Positions 18,971-27,584 of a DNA stretch of 64,000 nt are shown piece after piece. The stretch is from Microvirga terricola (GTDB lineage Bacteria; Pseudomonadota; Alphaproteobacteria; Rhizobiales; Beijerinckiaceae), in contig NZ_JAATJS010000001.1 of the NCBI RefSeq assembly GCF_011777495.1, forward strand, positions 744,001 through 808,000, read 5' to 3'. The notes under the pieces were generated by a model. The model was given only the letters and a program-made list of their open reading frames with translations. It was not told where the DNA came from and made no database searches. Position numbers and translations under genes: made by a program. Every line of letters begins with the position of its first letter. Positions within the stretch are counted from its first letter, which is position 1.

Positions 18971-18990
18971 CGCGCGCGTATACGCGCGCG
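18971..18990. promoter_or_regulatory. Perfect 20-bp CG-alternating palindrome upstream of gyrB
   Basis: CGCGCGCGTATACGCGCGCG is self-complementary with no mismatch and no loop. It lies between gyrB, whose start is about 100 bp away, and the end of the lysE-like gene. No T-run flanks it, so an ordinary terminator is unlikely. It could be a protein-binding site, a Z-DNA-prone segment near the gyrB promoter, or a cruciform. Confidence 0.55.
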
Positions 18991-19037
18991 GATAGGCCGC
19001 GAAAAGGTCTGGAAAAGTCAGGATTGGATGCGTCGCT

Positions 19038-19652
19038 TCAGCGCGCCGCGATCGCCGCTGCAGCCCCCGCCATCACGGTTCCGGTGGTGCGGTTCAGGGC
19101 CTTGATGGCCTTCGCGCTGGTAAACAGCCGCCGGGCGCGGGCCGCGAGCACGATATAGGCTCCGAGCACCACGGTGAGCACGGCAAGGGTGGCCGCAACC
19201 AGCTCCACATAGCCGAGCATCGTCACCTTCGTCAGGTCGAGAATGGTGGGCAGGAGCGCGAGGTAGAACACCATGACCTTCGGGTTGCCCATGGTCACGG
19301 CAAGGCCGCCGAGAAAAAGCTTGGCCGGGTGCTCGTAGACCTCGTTGGCCTCGACCTCCCGCGCCACGGCAGGGGCGGTCCAAAGCTTATAGGCGATATA
19401 AAGCAGGTAGGCGATGCCGGCCCATTTGATGACCAAGAAGACCTCGTGGAAGGTCTGCGCCAGGGCGGCGAGCCCGACGATGGCGAAGGTCAGCCACACC
19501 ACGTCGCCAATGGCGACACCCGCCGTGAACGCTACCGCTCCCTTGGTGCCCCGCCCCAGAACCCGCGCGACGATGGCCGCAATCCCCGGCCCCGGAGAGG
19601 CGGCGGCGATGAGCAGCGCGGTCGAAAAGACGAGAAGGCCGGTCAGATCCAT
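19038..19652 (-). CDS. LysE/RhtB-family amino-acid exporter
   Basis: 204 residues with five to six hydrophobic helices and LysE family marks: 'AAASPGPGIAAIVARVLGRG', 'GVAIGDVVWLTFAIVGLAAL', 'WAGIAYLLYIAYKLW', 'FLGGLAVTMGNPKVMVFYLA'. These inner-membrane proteins export amino acids such as lysine, threonine or homoserine; the substrate cannot be told from sequence. AGGTGA precedes the ATG. It sits with the VIT-type transporter between recF and gyrB on the same strand, and probably has its own transcription unit given the 118-bp gap upstream. Confidence 0.9.
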   Translation of the reverse strand: MDLTGLLVFSTALLIAAASPGPGIAAIVARVLGRGTKGAVAFTAGVAIGDVVWLTFAIVGLAALAQTFHEVFLVIKWAGIAYLLYIAYKLWTAPAVAREVEANEVYEHPAKLFLGGLAVTMGNPKVMVFYLALLPTILDLTKVTMLGYVELVAATLAVLTVVLGAYIVLAARARRLFTSAKAIKALNRTTGTVMAGAAAAIAAR

Positions 19653-19770
19653 GCGGTCACCTATTTAATCGATGATGAAAAGCTTCGTACCTTTATGGCC
19701 CGATGTGGAAGGCGTCAAAATTATCCAGGCTTGAGCGAGACGATCTCATTCACGCGCCGCCTCGAGGTCG

Positions 19771-20466
19771 CTAGACCGCATGTCCGACCAGGGAGCCGAT
19801 GACGGCGGTCGCAGCCATTGCAAATGCGCCCCAGAATGTGACGCGGATCGTCGGCTTGATCACCGAGGCTCCGCCTGCCTGAGCGCCCAGGGCGCCAAGA
19901 ATGGCAAGGCCCACAAGGGATCCCCCGGAGATGGCGAGGGCTGTCCCCTTCGGCGGAGCGGCGATGGCGATGAGGAGGGGCAGGGCGGCGCCTGCTGCGA
20001 ACGTCACCGCTGAGGTAAGAGCCGCCTGGATTGGGCGGGCGACCACATGTTCCGAGAGACCCAGCTCATCTCGTGCGTGGGCTTGGAAGGCGTCCTTGGC
20101 CATCATCTGCGTGGCGACCTGCCGCGCGAGGGCCGGTTCGACGCCTCGCGTTACATAGATCTGGGTCAGCTCTTCCAGTTCCTCCTGGGGCTGCTCGGCG
20201 AGTTCTTTCCGCTCCCGCGCGAGATCGGCGTTTTCCGTGTCGGCTTGCGAACTTACCGAGACATATTCGCCTGCTGCCATCGACATGGCTCCCGCCACGA
20301 GTCCGGCAATGCCTGCGACGAGGACTTCACTGGCTGAAGTCGAAGCGCTGGCGACGCCGACCATAAGACTTGCCGTTGAAATGATGCCATCATTCGCGCC
20401 GAGGACCGCTGCCCGTAGCCAGCCGATCCGCTGGATCAAATGGCTTTCCCGATGAAGCGGATGCAT
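19771..20466 (-). CDS. VIT1/CCC1-family iron/manganese transporter
   Basis: About 231 residues from the ATG at 20466, which has an ideal AAGGAGG nine bases upstream; the frame itself opens at 20508. The N-terminus 'GWLRAAVLGANDGIISTASL' and 'AGAMSMAAGEYVSVSSQADT' are hallmarks of the DUF125/VIT family. A cytosolic charged segment ('LARERKELAEQPQEELEEL') precedes three C-terminal membrane helices with 'FAAGAALPLL' and 'GSLVGLAILGALGAQAGG'. Family members move Fe2+ or Mn2+ out of the cytosol. The long helical insert between the membrane parts matches the metal-binding domain of plant VIT1. It does not belong to the usual dna cluster and appears inserted between recF and gyrB. Confidence 0.9.
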   Translation of the reverse strand: MHPLHRESHLIQRIGWLRAAVLGANDGIISTASLMVGVASASTSASEVLVAGIAGLVAGAMSMAAGEYVSVSSQADTENADLARERKELAEQPQEELEELTQIYVTRGVEPALARQVATQMMAKDAFQAHARDELGLSEHVVARPIQAALTSAVTFAAGAALPLLIAIAAPPKGTALAISGGSLVGLAILGALGAQAGGASVIKPTIRVTFWGAFAMAATAVIGSLVGHAV

Positions 20467-20647
20467 GCGGGCCTCCTTGAGCAACTGGGACGACCGATTT
20501 CCCACCAACCGATGAAAGCTGCCGAGGGAAGGACGAAGGCCGGTTCAGGCAGCCGGATGTTGCAAGGGCAATGCCAAGCGCGTCAACCCAGCCTGTTGCG
20601 ATAAGGTTCCGCCGGACGATCAGCAGGTGCCTGCCTCTCGGACATCC

Positions 20648-21811
20648 TCATCGGCGGCTTTCAAATGGCGTGATGCGACCGGGGGCAACATGCAAGAGAT
20701 CGGCCCGCCCATCTAGCTCGGCAAACAAACCTTCATCCGCGCCCGTCATCCAGACCTGTCCGCCGAGGCTCTCCAGCGCGTCGAACAGGGCCGCGCGGCG
20801 CTTGGGGTCAAGATGGGCGGCGATCTCGTCGAGAAGGACGAAGGGGGCGATGCCGCTCATGCTGGCGACAAGCCGCGCATGGGCGAGAACAAGGCCGATC
20901 AGCAGCGCTTTCTGCTCTCCGGTCGAGGCCGTTTCTGCGGCGATGTCCTTTGGTCCATGGCGCACCAGAAGGTCGCTCGCCTGCGGCCCGATGAGGGTGC
21001 GGCCCGCGGCGCGGTCGCGCGGGCGGGATTCGCGCAGCAGCGCGCGGTAGCGGTCTTCCGCATCGACGGCGGGGAGAGTTGCCACGAGATGGTCGATCTC
21101 GCCTTCGAGGCTCAAGGTGGCGAAAGGAAAGGGCGAGGCCTCTTCGCGCGTCTCCAAGATCAGTGCGCCGAGCCGCGCCACCGTCTCCCGCCGCGCGGCG
21201 GAAACTGCGATCCCGAGCTCGGCGACCTCGCGCTCGATGGCATCAAGCCAGGAGCGGTTGTCGGGGTTTTCCTCCAGCACGCGGTTGCGCGAGCGCAAGG
21301 CCCGCTCAAGCGCATTCGCCCGCGTGCCGTGTTCCGCATCGACCGCAAGCACGAAGCGGTCGAGAAAGCGACGCCGGTCGCCGGCGGGCCCGCGAAACAG
21401 CGCATCGAGATCGGGGGTGAGCCAGACGATGCGGACATACTCGGCAAAGGCGGTGGGTGAGGATACCGTCGCGCCGTCGACGCGACAGGTGCGCGATGCG
21501 CGGCCGCCCTCGACGGGTTGTTCGAGCCCGGTGCCGAGGCGATGCTCGCCGAAAGGCGTGTCGAGCGTCAGTGACACGGCAAACGAGCCCGGCCCGTCTT
21601 TGCGCGCCATCTCGGCCAGTTCGGCGCGCCTCAAGCCCCGTCCCGGCATGAAGAGCGAAATCGCTTCCAGCACATTGGTCTTGCCCGCCCCGTTCTCGCC
21701 CGCGAGCGCGACGAGCGGGCGCGCGACCGTAAGGTCCAGACTCGCATAGGTGCGAAAGTCCTGGAGCATCAGGCGCGCGATGCGCGAAGCGGAGGGAAGG
21801 AAAGCGGACAT
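20648..21811 (-). CDS. recF: DNA replication and repair protein RecF
   Basis: 387 residues, typical of RecF. It has the SMC-like ATPase parts: Walker A 'AGENGAGKTNVLEAI', signature 'STGEQKALLIGLVLAHARL' and Walker B 'PFVLLDEIAAHLD'. The opening 'RLMLQDFRTYASLDL' is the usual RecF beginning. RecF loads RecA at single-strand gaps with RecO and RecR. The ATG at 21811 has only a weak purine-rich site upstream. It follows dnaN on the same strand with a gap of about 195 bp that holds repeat-like palindromes. Confidence 0.96.
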   Translation of the reverse strand: MSAFLPSASRIARLMLQDFRTYASLDLTVARPLVALAGENGAGKTNVLEAISLFMPGRGLRRAELAEMARKDGPGSFAVSLTLDTPFGEHRLGTGLEQPVEGGRASRTCRVDGATVSSPTAFAEYVRIVWLTPDLDALFRGPAGDRRRFLDRFVLAVDAEHGTRANALERALRSRNRVLEENPDNRSWLDAIEREVAELGIAVSAARRETVARLGALILETREEASPFPFATLSLEGEIDHLVATLPAVDAEDRYRALLRESRPRDRAAGRTLIGPQASDLLVRHGPKDIAAETASTGEQKALLIGLVLAHARLVASMSGIAPFVLLDEIAAHLDPKRRAALFDALESLGGQVWMTGADEGLFAELDGRADLLHVAPGRITPFESRR

Positions 21812-21899
21812 GCCCCGTCTTCATCGGGGAGGCGGCGTGAAAGATCAAGCGCGACGCACCCGCTCTCCCAGAGGGGAGGTGAGGCGCGGCTCCTCGTCT

Positions 21900-21980
21900 G
21901 TCATGGCCGGGCTTGTCCTAGCCACCCCGACACGCGGGCGCCCTCAAAAACGACATCACCGGGACAAGCCCGGTGATGTC
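21900..21980. repeat. REP-like palindromic element between dnaN and recF
   Basis: A 12-bp perfect stem (GACATCACCGGG with CCCGGTGATGTC) closes a 5-base loop at 21952-21980. Just before it is a related arm containing ATGGCCGGGCTTGTCC. Similar GGCCGGG/CCCGGCC palindromes recur at 36517, 53888 and 56231, so this is one member of an interspersed family. Confidence 0.7.
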
Positions 21981-22006
21981 AGAGACAAAAAACTTGTCGC
22001 AAAACG

Positions 22007-23125
22007 TCAGACGCGCATCGGCATCAGCACGTAGAGCGCCGGCGCGCCCTCGCGGTCCTGCACGATGGTGGGCGAGCCGGGATCGGCGAGCTTGAAGAGC
22101 GCCGTGTCGCCGTCGAGCTGCGAGGTGATGTCCAACAGATAGCGGGCGTTGAAGCCGATATCGATGGGCGAGGAATCGTAATCGACTTCGATCTCTTCCG
22201 TCGCGCTGCCCGAATCCGGGTTGTTGACGGTGAGCGTCAGGCGGCCGTCGTTGAGCGCGAGCTTCACCGCGCGCCCGCGCTCGGACGAGATGGTGGAGAC
22301 GCGGTCGACCGCCTTGGCGAAGTCGCCGCGCTCGACGGTCAGAAGCTTGTCGTTGCCGCTCGGAATGACGCGCTGATAATCCGGGAAGGTGCCGTCGATG
22401 AGCTTCGAGGTCAGGACCACGCCGTCGAAGGTGAGGCGGATCTTGGCCGAGGAGAGTTCGATGACGACATTCTCGCTGCCGTCCTCGACGAGCTTGACGA
22501 TCTCCGCCACGGCTTTACGCGGAACGATGACGCCTGGCATGCCCTCCGAACCCATGGGGGCGGGCTGTTCGACCCGGGCGAGACGATGACCGTCGGTTGC
22601 CACCGCGCGCAGCATGGTCGCGCCGCCGACATCGATCGTGTGGAGATAAATGCCGTTCAGGTAATAGCGCGTCTCTTCCGTCGAGATCGCGAACTGCGTC
22701 TTCTCGATCAGGCGCTTGAGATCGGCGGCGGTGAGCGTGAAGCTGTGCGGCAGATCGCCCGCGGCGAGATCGGGGAAGTCGCTCTCCGGCAGCGCTTGCA
22801 GCATGAAGCGCGAGCGGCCGGAGCGGATCTGCATCTGGCCCGTGTCGCCGGTCATCTCCAGCGAGACCTGCGCGCCGTCCGGCAGTTTGCGGACGATGTC
22901 GTAGATCATGTAGGCGGGGACCGTGGTCGAGCCCGCATCGGTGATGTCGGCGGGGATGGTCTCCGTCACCTCGATGTCGAGGTCGGTCGCCCTCAGACGC
23001 AGCGAGCCGTCTTCCGCGCGCAGAAGGACGTTCGACAGGATCGGAATGGTGTTGCGGCGCTCGACGACGCGGTGAACATGGCCCAGCGCCTTCAAAAGGG
23101 CGGCGCGCTCAACAGTAACTCTCAT
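22007..23125 (-). CDS. dnaN: DNA polymerase III subunit beta (sliding clamp)
   Basis: 372 residues from 'MRVTVERAALLKALGHVHRV' to 'APALYVLMPMRV', the standard clamp length. Three repeated clamp domains are evident, with 'ERRNTIPILSNVLL', 'LPESDFPDL' and the C-terminal 'LMPMRV'. The dimeric ring tethers Pol III to DNA. The annotated frame begins three codons earlier, at 23134; the ATG at 23125 gives the canonical MRVTVER start. It lies 150 bp downstream of dnaA on the same strand. Confidence 0.97.
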   Translation of the reverse strand: MRVTVERAALLKALGHVHRVVERRNTIPILSNVLLRAEDGSLRLRATDLDIEVTETIPADITDAGSTTVPAYMIYDIVRKLPDGAQVSLEMTGDTGQMQIRSGRSRFMLQALPESDFPDLAAGDLPHSFTLTAADLKRLIEKTQFAISTEETRYYLNGIYLHTIDVGGATMLRAVATDGHRLARVEQPAPMGSEGMPGVIVPRKAVAEIVKLVEDGSENVVIELSSAKIRLTFDGVVLTSKLIDGTFPDYQRVIPSGNDKLLTVERGDFAKAVDRVSTISSERGRAVKLALNDGRLTLTVNNPDSGSATEEIEVDYDSSPIDIGFNARYLLDITSQLDGDTALFKLADPGSPTIVQDREGAPALYVLMPMRV

Positions 23126-23277
23126 ACCCAACACCGTTCTCGTTGGAAGCCGTCAGCCGATTCCCCCGCGGCCGGAAGGCCGGGTGATCAAGCGGGCGGC
23201 AAGATTGGCTAAGGTTGCCGGAGAAAGCAAGCGCGTGGCTTGCTTTCGTCAACAGCCCCCATTTGTGATTGCAAGGA

Positions 23278-24735
23278 TTACTCCTGCAGCATCCGCTTCA
23301 GGAGCTCGACCTCGTCGTTGAGCGCATTGTCCTCGCCCAAAGCCTTTTCGATCTTGCGCACCGCGTGGAGCACGGTGGTGTGGTCGCGCCCGCCGAAGCG
23401 GCGGCCGATCTCCGGCAGGGAGCGCAGGGTCAGCACCTTCGACAGATACATGGCGATCTGGCGCGGGCGGACAACGGCGGCGGTCCGGCGCTCGGAGAGG
23501 ATGTCCGAGCGGGAGACGTTGTAGCGCGAGGCCACCAGCTTCTGGATGTCCTCGATCTTGACCCGCTTCGGCTCGCGGTTGCGCACGAGGTCGCGGATCG
23601 CGGCCTCGGCGGTCTCCAGCGTGATCGCGGAGCCGGTCAGGGTCGCGTGGGCCAGGAGCCGGTTCACGGCGCCTTCGAGATCCCGGCCATTCGCGGTGAT
23701 GGCGCGCGCGACGTAGGAGACCACGTTCGGGCTGACATCGAAAGTCGGGTGCACGGTTTTCAGGGCCTCGATGCGGGTGGTCAGGATCGAGGCGCGCAGG
23801 GCCTCGTCCAGCGCGCCGACCTCGACCACGAGGCCGCCCGCAAGGCGCGAGCGCACGCGCTCGTCGAGGCTCTCCAGGTCCGCCGGAGGCCGGTCCGCCG
23901 CCACCACGATCTGGCGACCCGCGTCGATGAGCGCATTCAGGGTGTGGCCGAATTCCTGCTGGATCTGCTTGCCTTGAATGAACTGTACGTCGTCGATGAT
24001 CAGAAGGTCGATGCCTCGAAGACGCTCCTTGAAGGCCAGCGACGTCTGCGCCTTCAGGGACGCAACGAAGCCATACATGAAGCGGTCGGCGGTGAGATAG
24101 ATGACGCGGCGACCTTGCGCGCGCATCTCATGGCCGATGGCATGCAGCAGGTGCGTCTTGCCCAAGCCCACGCCAGCATGAAGATAAAGCGGATTGTAGA
24201 GGGCCGGACCCGCCTGATGGTGAGCGACCCGGTCGGCCGCCGCATGCGCCAGCGCGTTGGAACGGCCGATGATGAAGGTGTCGAAGGTCAGGCGCGCATC
24301 GAGCGGCGCGCCGCCGAGATCGGAGCCTTCGCCGCGCTCTTCGGCGGGCGCTGGGGCGACAAGCGGCTTCGGTTCCGCTGCTGGGCCGGCCGCGAGGGTC
24401 GTGACATTGCTCGGGCGCGGCGCTTCGGGCGCGCGCCGGGCGGGCGCGGCATCCCTGCCAACGGTCGAGCGCACGCCGATGGTGATGCGCTCTACATGGG
24501 GGGACTCGGCGCGATAAAGCGTGAGAACCCGGTCGGAATAGTGAGACTCGATCCAGCTCTTCAGGAAGCGGGTCGGCACCGTCAGATAGGCGCAGCCGTC
24601 GGTGATCGCGTCCAGCTCCAGGCGTCCGAACCAGCTTGCAAAAATATCCTCGCCGAGTTCCGCCCGCAGACGGCGCTTCACCCGTACCCACACGTCCGAA
24701 GCGGTCTGCTCATTTGAAGCAGCGATGCTAGACAT
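23278..24735 (-). CDS. dnaA: Chromosomal replication initiator protein DnaA
   Basis: About 485 residues. Domain I ('[20 protein letters not shown]', '[10 protein letters not shown]') is followed by a Pro/Ala-rich linker (about 100-150). The AAA+ domain has Walker A '[19 protein letters not shown]', Walker B 'LLIIDDVQF' and the box VII arginine region '[16 protein letters not shown]'. Domain IV ends in the DnaA-box-binding signature '[17 protein letters not shown]'. It binds DnaA boxes and melts the origin. The ATG at 24735 follows a purine-rich AAAGGGGGA; a TTG at 24738 is adjacent. The linker is shorter than in E. coli, as is common in alphaproteobacteria. Confidence 0.97.
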   Translation of the reverse strand: MSSIAASNEQTASDVWVRVKRRLRAELGEDIFASWFGRLELDAITDGCAYLTVPTRFLKSWIESHYSDRVLTLYRAESPHVERITIGVRSTVGRDAAPARRAPEAPRPSNVTTLAAGPAAEPKPLVAPAPAEERGEGSDLGGAPLDARLTFDTFIIGRSNALAHAAADRVAHHQAGPALYNPLYLHAGVGLGKTHLLHAIGHEMRAQGRRVIYLTADRFMYGFVASLKAQTSLAFKERLRGIDLLIIDDVQFIQGKQIQQEFGHTLNALIDAGRQIVVAADRPPADLESLDERVRSRLAGGLVVEVGALDEALRASILTTRIEALKTVHPTFDVSPNVVSYVARAITANGRDLEGAVNRLLAHATLTGSAITLETAEAAIRDLVRNREPKRVKIEDIQKLVASRYNVSRSDILSERRTAAVVRPRQIAMYLSKVLTLRSLPEIGRRFGGRDHTTVLHAVRKIEKALGEDNALNDEVELLKRMLQE

Positions 24736-25453
24736 CAATATCCCCCTTTGCGGGACCGGGCCTTTAAAGGTCCGCGTCCCGACGCCACGACCGGTTCTTG
24801 AATGCGAAAGACACTATGGTCTCGCAGGTCGCCCCCAACCTGACGTCCCAATTGAACTGAAGACTATACTTTTTGTGTTTAAGTTGAGAGAGCCTGACTG
24901 GGCCCCTCAAGAACATCCTCTCAAGCTAATCCAAGTGATCTCTGGGCCGGGGTAGGCTTTCGCTTGCTTCCTAGACATATGAAACAATGCTCTATCCCCG
25001 TCTTTATGAGCTCTAAACCTTGCAACTTGAAAGGATGACTTCGCGGCGGACCGTCGAAGTGAGGCGACCTTACACAGGGGGGGTGGGGGGCGCAACACGG
25101 GTCAATCGTCCGGCTAAGCTTCCATCCCCATCGGAGGGGGTCACCAGCTCGTCCACAGCTTTTCCGGAGATGCGACAAAGCCCTGACTCTTCAACCGATT
25201 CACGGTTTCGCCACAATCCAATCGGGGCTGCAAAAAAGACTTTTTCAGCAACAATGATTCAGGATTGATTCGGGTAAATTTAGGCACGAATTCCGATGCC
25301 TTCCGAACCTTTGCCTGCTAAGATATTGAATTAAATCATCTTTTTATGCGCAGTTTACAATTGTGGCAAAGCGCTTCTCACCCCGAAAACAAGGGCCCAA
25401 GTCAAGGGGCTGTGTGGATAAAAGAGAGCCTGTGTCCGCCGCACTTCAGACAC
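24736..25453. other. dnaA upstream region with candidate DnaA boxes, GANTC cluster and AT-rich stretch (possible oriC or dnaA control region)
   Basis: About 770 bp between dnaA and rpsT holds no convincing gene. It has one perfect DnaA box (25413-25421) and three sites with two mismatches (25149-25157, 25207-25215, 25362-25370). Four GANTC sites lie within 87 bp (25185, 25197, 25256, 25267), and the stretch at about 25319-25362 is AT-rich. A G-rich tract lies at 25077-25090. In alphaproteobacteria GANTC is the CcrM methylation site and often marks dnaA promoters. Several members of the class have oriC next to hemE instead, so an oriC assignment is tentative. Confidence 0.55.
25413..25421 (-). 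promoter_or_regulatory. Perfect DnaA box (TGTGGATAA, reverse of TTATCCACA)
   Basis: An exact match to the consensus DnaA box, in the dnaA-rpsT gap next to an AT-rich segment. It could act in origin firing or in autoregulation of dnaA. Confidence 0.7.
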
Positions 25454-25480
25454 AAAAAAACCCGGCCTCGCGGCCGGGTT
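25454..25480 (-). terminator. Rho-independent terminator of rpsT
   Basis: A GC stem (CCCGGCC with GGCCGGG) encloses TCGC. On the minus strand it is followed by seven T bases. It lies 28 bp past the rpsT stop. Confidence 0.9.
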
Positions 25481-25507
25481 CCTGAACGTCAAAAGGGGTT
25501 AAGCGCG

Positions 25508-25774
25508 TTACGCGCTCAGAGCCTTGATGCTGTGAGCGAGGCGCGACACCTTCCGCGAGGCGGTGTTGGCATGCACGATGCCCTTCTGGGCAGCGCGCAT
25601 CAGTTCCGGCTCGGCGGCGCGAAGGGCGGCTGCGGCCTCGTTCTTGTTGCCGGCGGCGATGGCTTCCTCGACCTTGCGGACGAAGGTGCGCATGCGGCTG
25701 CGGCGCGACCGGTTGATCGCGGTACGCTTCGCGATCTTGCGGGTCATCTTCTTGGCGGACACGGTGTTGGCCAT
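25508..25774 (-). CDS. rpsT: 30S ribosomal protein S20
   Basis: 88 residues, very basic, beginning '[20 protein letters not shown]' and containing '[19 protein letters not shown]' and '[20 protein letters not shown]', the hallmarks of S20. It binds 16S rRNA early in 30S assembly. The frame begins two codons earlier, but MANT is the conserved family start. It lies upstream of dnaA on the same strand, the usual order in this group, and has its own strong terminator. Confidence 0.97.
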   Translation of the reverse strand: MANTVSAKKMTRKIAKRTAINRSRRSRMRTFVRKVEEAIAAGNKNEAAAALRAAEPELMRAAQKGIVHANTASRKVSRLAHSIKALSA

Positions 25775-25857
25775 GGCCAATCCTCGTTCTTGAACTCCGA
25801 TGCAGCCGGCAAGCTTTATTCAAGCTCGTAGCACCGGTTGATTGAATGGAAACCGAA

Positions 25858-25880
25858 GAGCCCGCGGGACGCGCGGGCTC
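25858..25880. terminator. GC hairpin between the TSUP exporter gene and rpsT
   Basis: A 9-bp perfect stem (GAGCCCGCG with CGCGGGCTC) and a 5-base loop lie 60 bp past the stop of the minus-strand exporter gene. The minus-strand 3' flank is only mildly T-rich, so this is a weak or factor-assisted terminator at best. Confidence 0.5.
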
Positions 25881-25940
25881 GTGTGAGGCGGCTTATAGAC
25901 GTGACCGGCTGGAACGTCAACGCCGGCTTGCCTTTGAGCG

Positions 25941-26732
25941 TCAAAAAAGCGCCCTGAGCGCCAGCCGCCAGGGATTCGCCGGGTCGAGGAGGAGCTTTAG
26001 GGCCATCAGGCTCGACACCATCACGAGCAGCGGGCGGATGAGCCGGGAGCCAAGGCGCATGGCGAGCCGCGCGCCGATCTGCGCTCCGAGAAACGAGCCG
26101 GCCGCCATGACGAGGCCGAGCGGCCAGATCACCGTGCCGGTGGCGGCAAACAGCGCGAGGCTGCCGCAATTGCTGGCCAGATTGAGCAATTTCGTATGGG
26201 CCGTCGCCCGCACCACCCCGTAGCCGAGCAGGGTGACGAAGCCGAGCATATAGAAGGAGCCGGCGCCGGGGCCGAAGATACCGTCATAAAAGCCGATGGC
26301 GACCGGGACGGTCACGCCGAAGGTCAGCGCCGACAGGCGCGCATGAGCGTCCGCATCCCGCACTTTCGGCGACAGGGCGAAGAACAGGGCGATCCCGATG
26401 AGCAGCACGGGAATGACCCCGTCGAGGACCGGGCGCGGAAGGAAGCCGACGCTGAGCGCCCCGGCAATTCCGCTGAGGAAGGCGATGACGGCCAGCGGCC
26501 AGGTCACGCCCCAGTCGATCAGCCCCTTGCGGCCGAAGGTATAGGTGGCGGAGGCGGCGGCAAACGAACCCTGCACCTTGTTGGTGGCAATGGCGTGCGC
26601 GGGATCGACCCCGGCCAGCAGCAGGGCGGGCAGGGTCAGAAGCCCTCCACCTCCGGCGATGGAATCGACGAAACCGGCCAGAAGCGAGATCGCGGCGAGC
26701 GCCGCGATCGTATCAAATCCGAGATCGGGCAC
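25941..26732 (-). CDS. TSUP-family (TauE/SafE) membrane permease
   Basis: 263 residues with about eight hydrophobic helices. The N-terminal family mark is 'LLAGFVDSIAGGGGLLTLPA', followed by 'HAIATNKVQGSFAAASATYT'; the second repeat is 'GFYDGIFGPGAGSFYMLGFV'. TSUP proteins export sulfite, sulfoacetate or other organic anions, or take up thiosulfate; the substrate is not predictable. The start is a GTG at 26732, only 3 bp after the stop of the enoyl-CoA hydratase gene, so translation is probably coupled. Confidence 0.88.
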   Translation of the reverse strand: MPDLGFDTIAALAAISLLAGFVDSIAGGGGLLTLPALLLAGVDPAHAIATNKVQGSFAAASATYTFGRKGLIDWGVTWPLAVIAFLSGIAGALSVGFLPRPVLDGVIPVLLIGIALFFALSPKVRDADAHARLSALTFGVTVPVAIGFYDGIFGPGAGSFYMLGFVTLLGYGVVRATAHTKLLNLASNCGSLALFAATGTVIWPLGLVMAAGSFLGAQIGARLAMRLGSRLIRPLLVMVSSLMALKLLLDPANPWRLALRALF

Positions 26733-26735
26733 GGT

Positions 26736-27509
26736 TCAGCGGTCTTTGAATTGGGGCGCGCGCTTCTCGACGAAGGCGGCCATGCCTTCCTTCTGGTCGG
26801 CGGTGGCGAACATGGAATGGAAGATGCGCCGCTCGAAGCGGATGCCCTCGGAAAGCGAGGTCTCATCGGCGCGGTTGATGGTCTCCTTCGTCATCATGAC
26901 GATGGGGAGCGATAGGGAGGCGATGGTCTCCGCCGTCTTGAGGGCTTCGGTCAAAAGGTCGGCGAGCGGCACGACCTTCGCGACGAGGCCGGAGCGCTCG
27001 GCCTCTTCCGCACCCATCAGGCGGCCGGTGAGGCACATCTCCATGGCCTTCGCCTTGCCGATGAGGCGGGTCAGGCGTTGCGTGCCGCCCATGCCGGGCA
27101 TCACGCCGAGCTTGATTTCAGGCTGCCCGAACTTGGCGTTGTCGGCGGCGACGATGAAGTCGCACATCATGGCGAATTCGCAGCCCCCGCCGAGCGCAAA
27201 ACCCGCCACCGCTGCGATCATGGGTTTCCGCCGGCCCGCCACCCGGTCCCAGCCGGCGAATTGGTCGTCGGAATAGATCTGCGGATAGGAGAGGTTGGCC
27301 ATCTCCTTGATATCCGCGCCGGCGGCGAAGGCTTTCTCCGAGCCGGTGATGACGATGCAGCCGATGCCGTGATCCGCCTCGAGGGCATCGAGCGCCCGGT
27401 TTACCTCGCCAAGAAGGGTCGAATTGAGAGCGTTCAGGGCTTGCGGCCGGTTGAGGGTGATGAGACCGACCTTGCCGCGTGTCTCGACGAGAATCGTTTC
27501 ATAAGCCAT
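26736..27509 (-). CDS. Enoyl-CoA hydratase
   Basis: 257 residues of the crotonase family: '[20 protein letters not shown]', '[18 protein letters not shown]', '[20 protein letters not shown]' (oxyanion hole), and '[20 protein letters not shown]' with the two catalytic glutamates (one in GGGCEF, one in QPEIKLG). It closely follows the standard short-chain enoyl-CoA hydratase pattern, hydrating trans-2-enoyl-CoA in beta-oxidation. GAGAGG lies ahead of the ATG. It is co-oriented and nearly contiguous with the TSUP gene, forming a likely two-gene operon whose logic is unclear. Confidence 0.93.
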   Translation of the reverse strand: MAYETILVETRGKVGLITLNRPQALNALNSTLLGEVNRALDALEADHGIGCIVITGSEKAFAAGADIKEMANLSYPQIYSDDQFAGWDRVAGRRKPMIAAVAGFALGGGCEFAMMCDFIVAADNAKFGQPEIKLGVMPGMGGTQRLTRLIGKAKAMEMCLTGRLMGAEEAERSGLVAKVVPLADLLTEALKTAETIASLSLPIVMMTKETINRADETSLSEGIRFERRIFHSMFATADQKEGMAAFVEKRAPQFKDR

Positions 27510-27584
27510 GGCCGCCTCTCTCGATGATGGGCAATCGGTTAAGCGAGGCGGCGAGGCGCGGCAAGGAAAATCGGCGATCTTTCC

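Noticed and set aside
25077-25090. G-rich tract upstream of dnaA considered as a phase-variable or G-quadruplex control element
   Set aside because: It lies in non-coding DNA far from both starts, the run is interrupted by a T, and nothing else supports a specific role.
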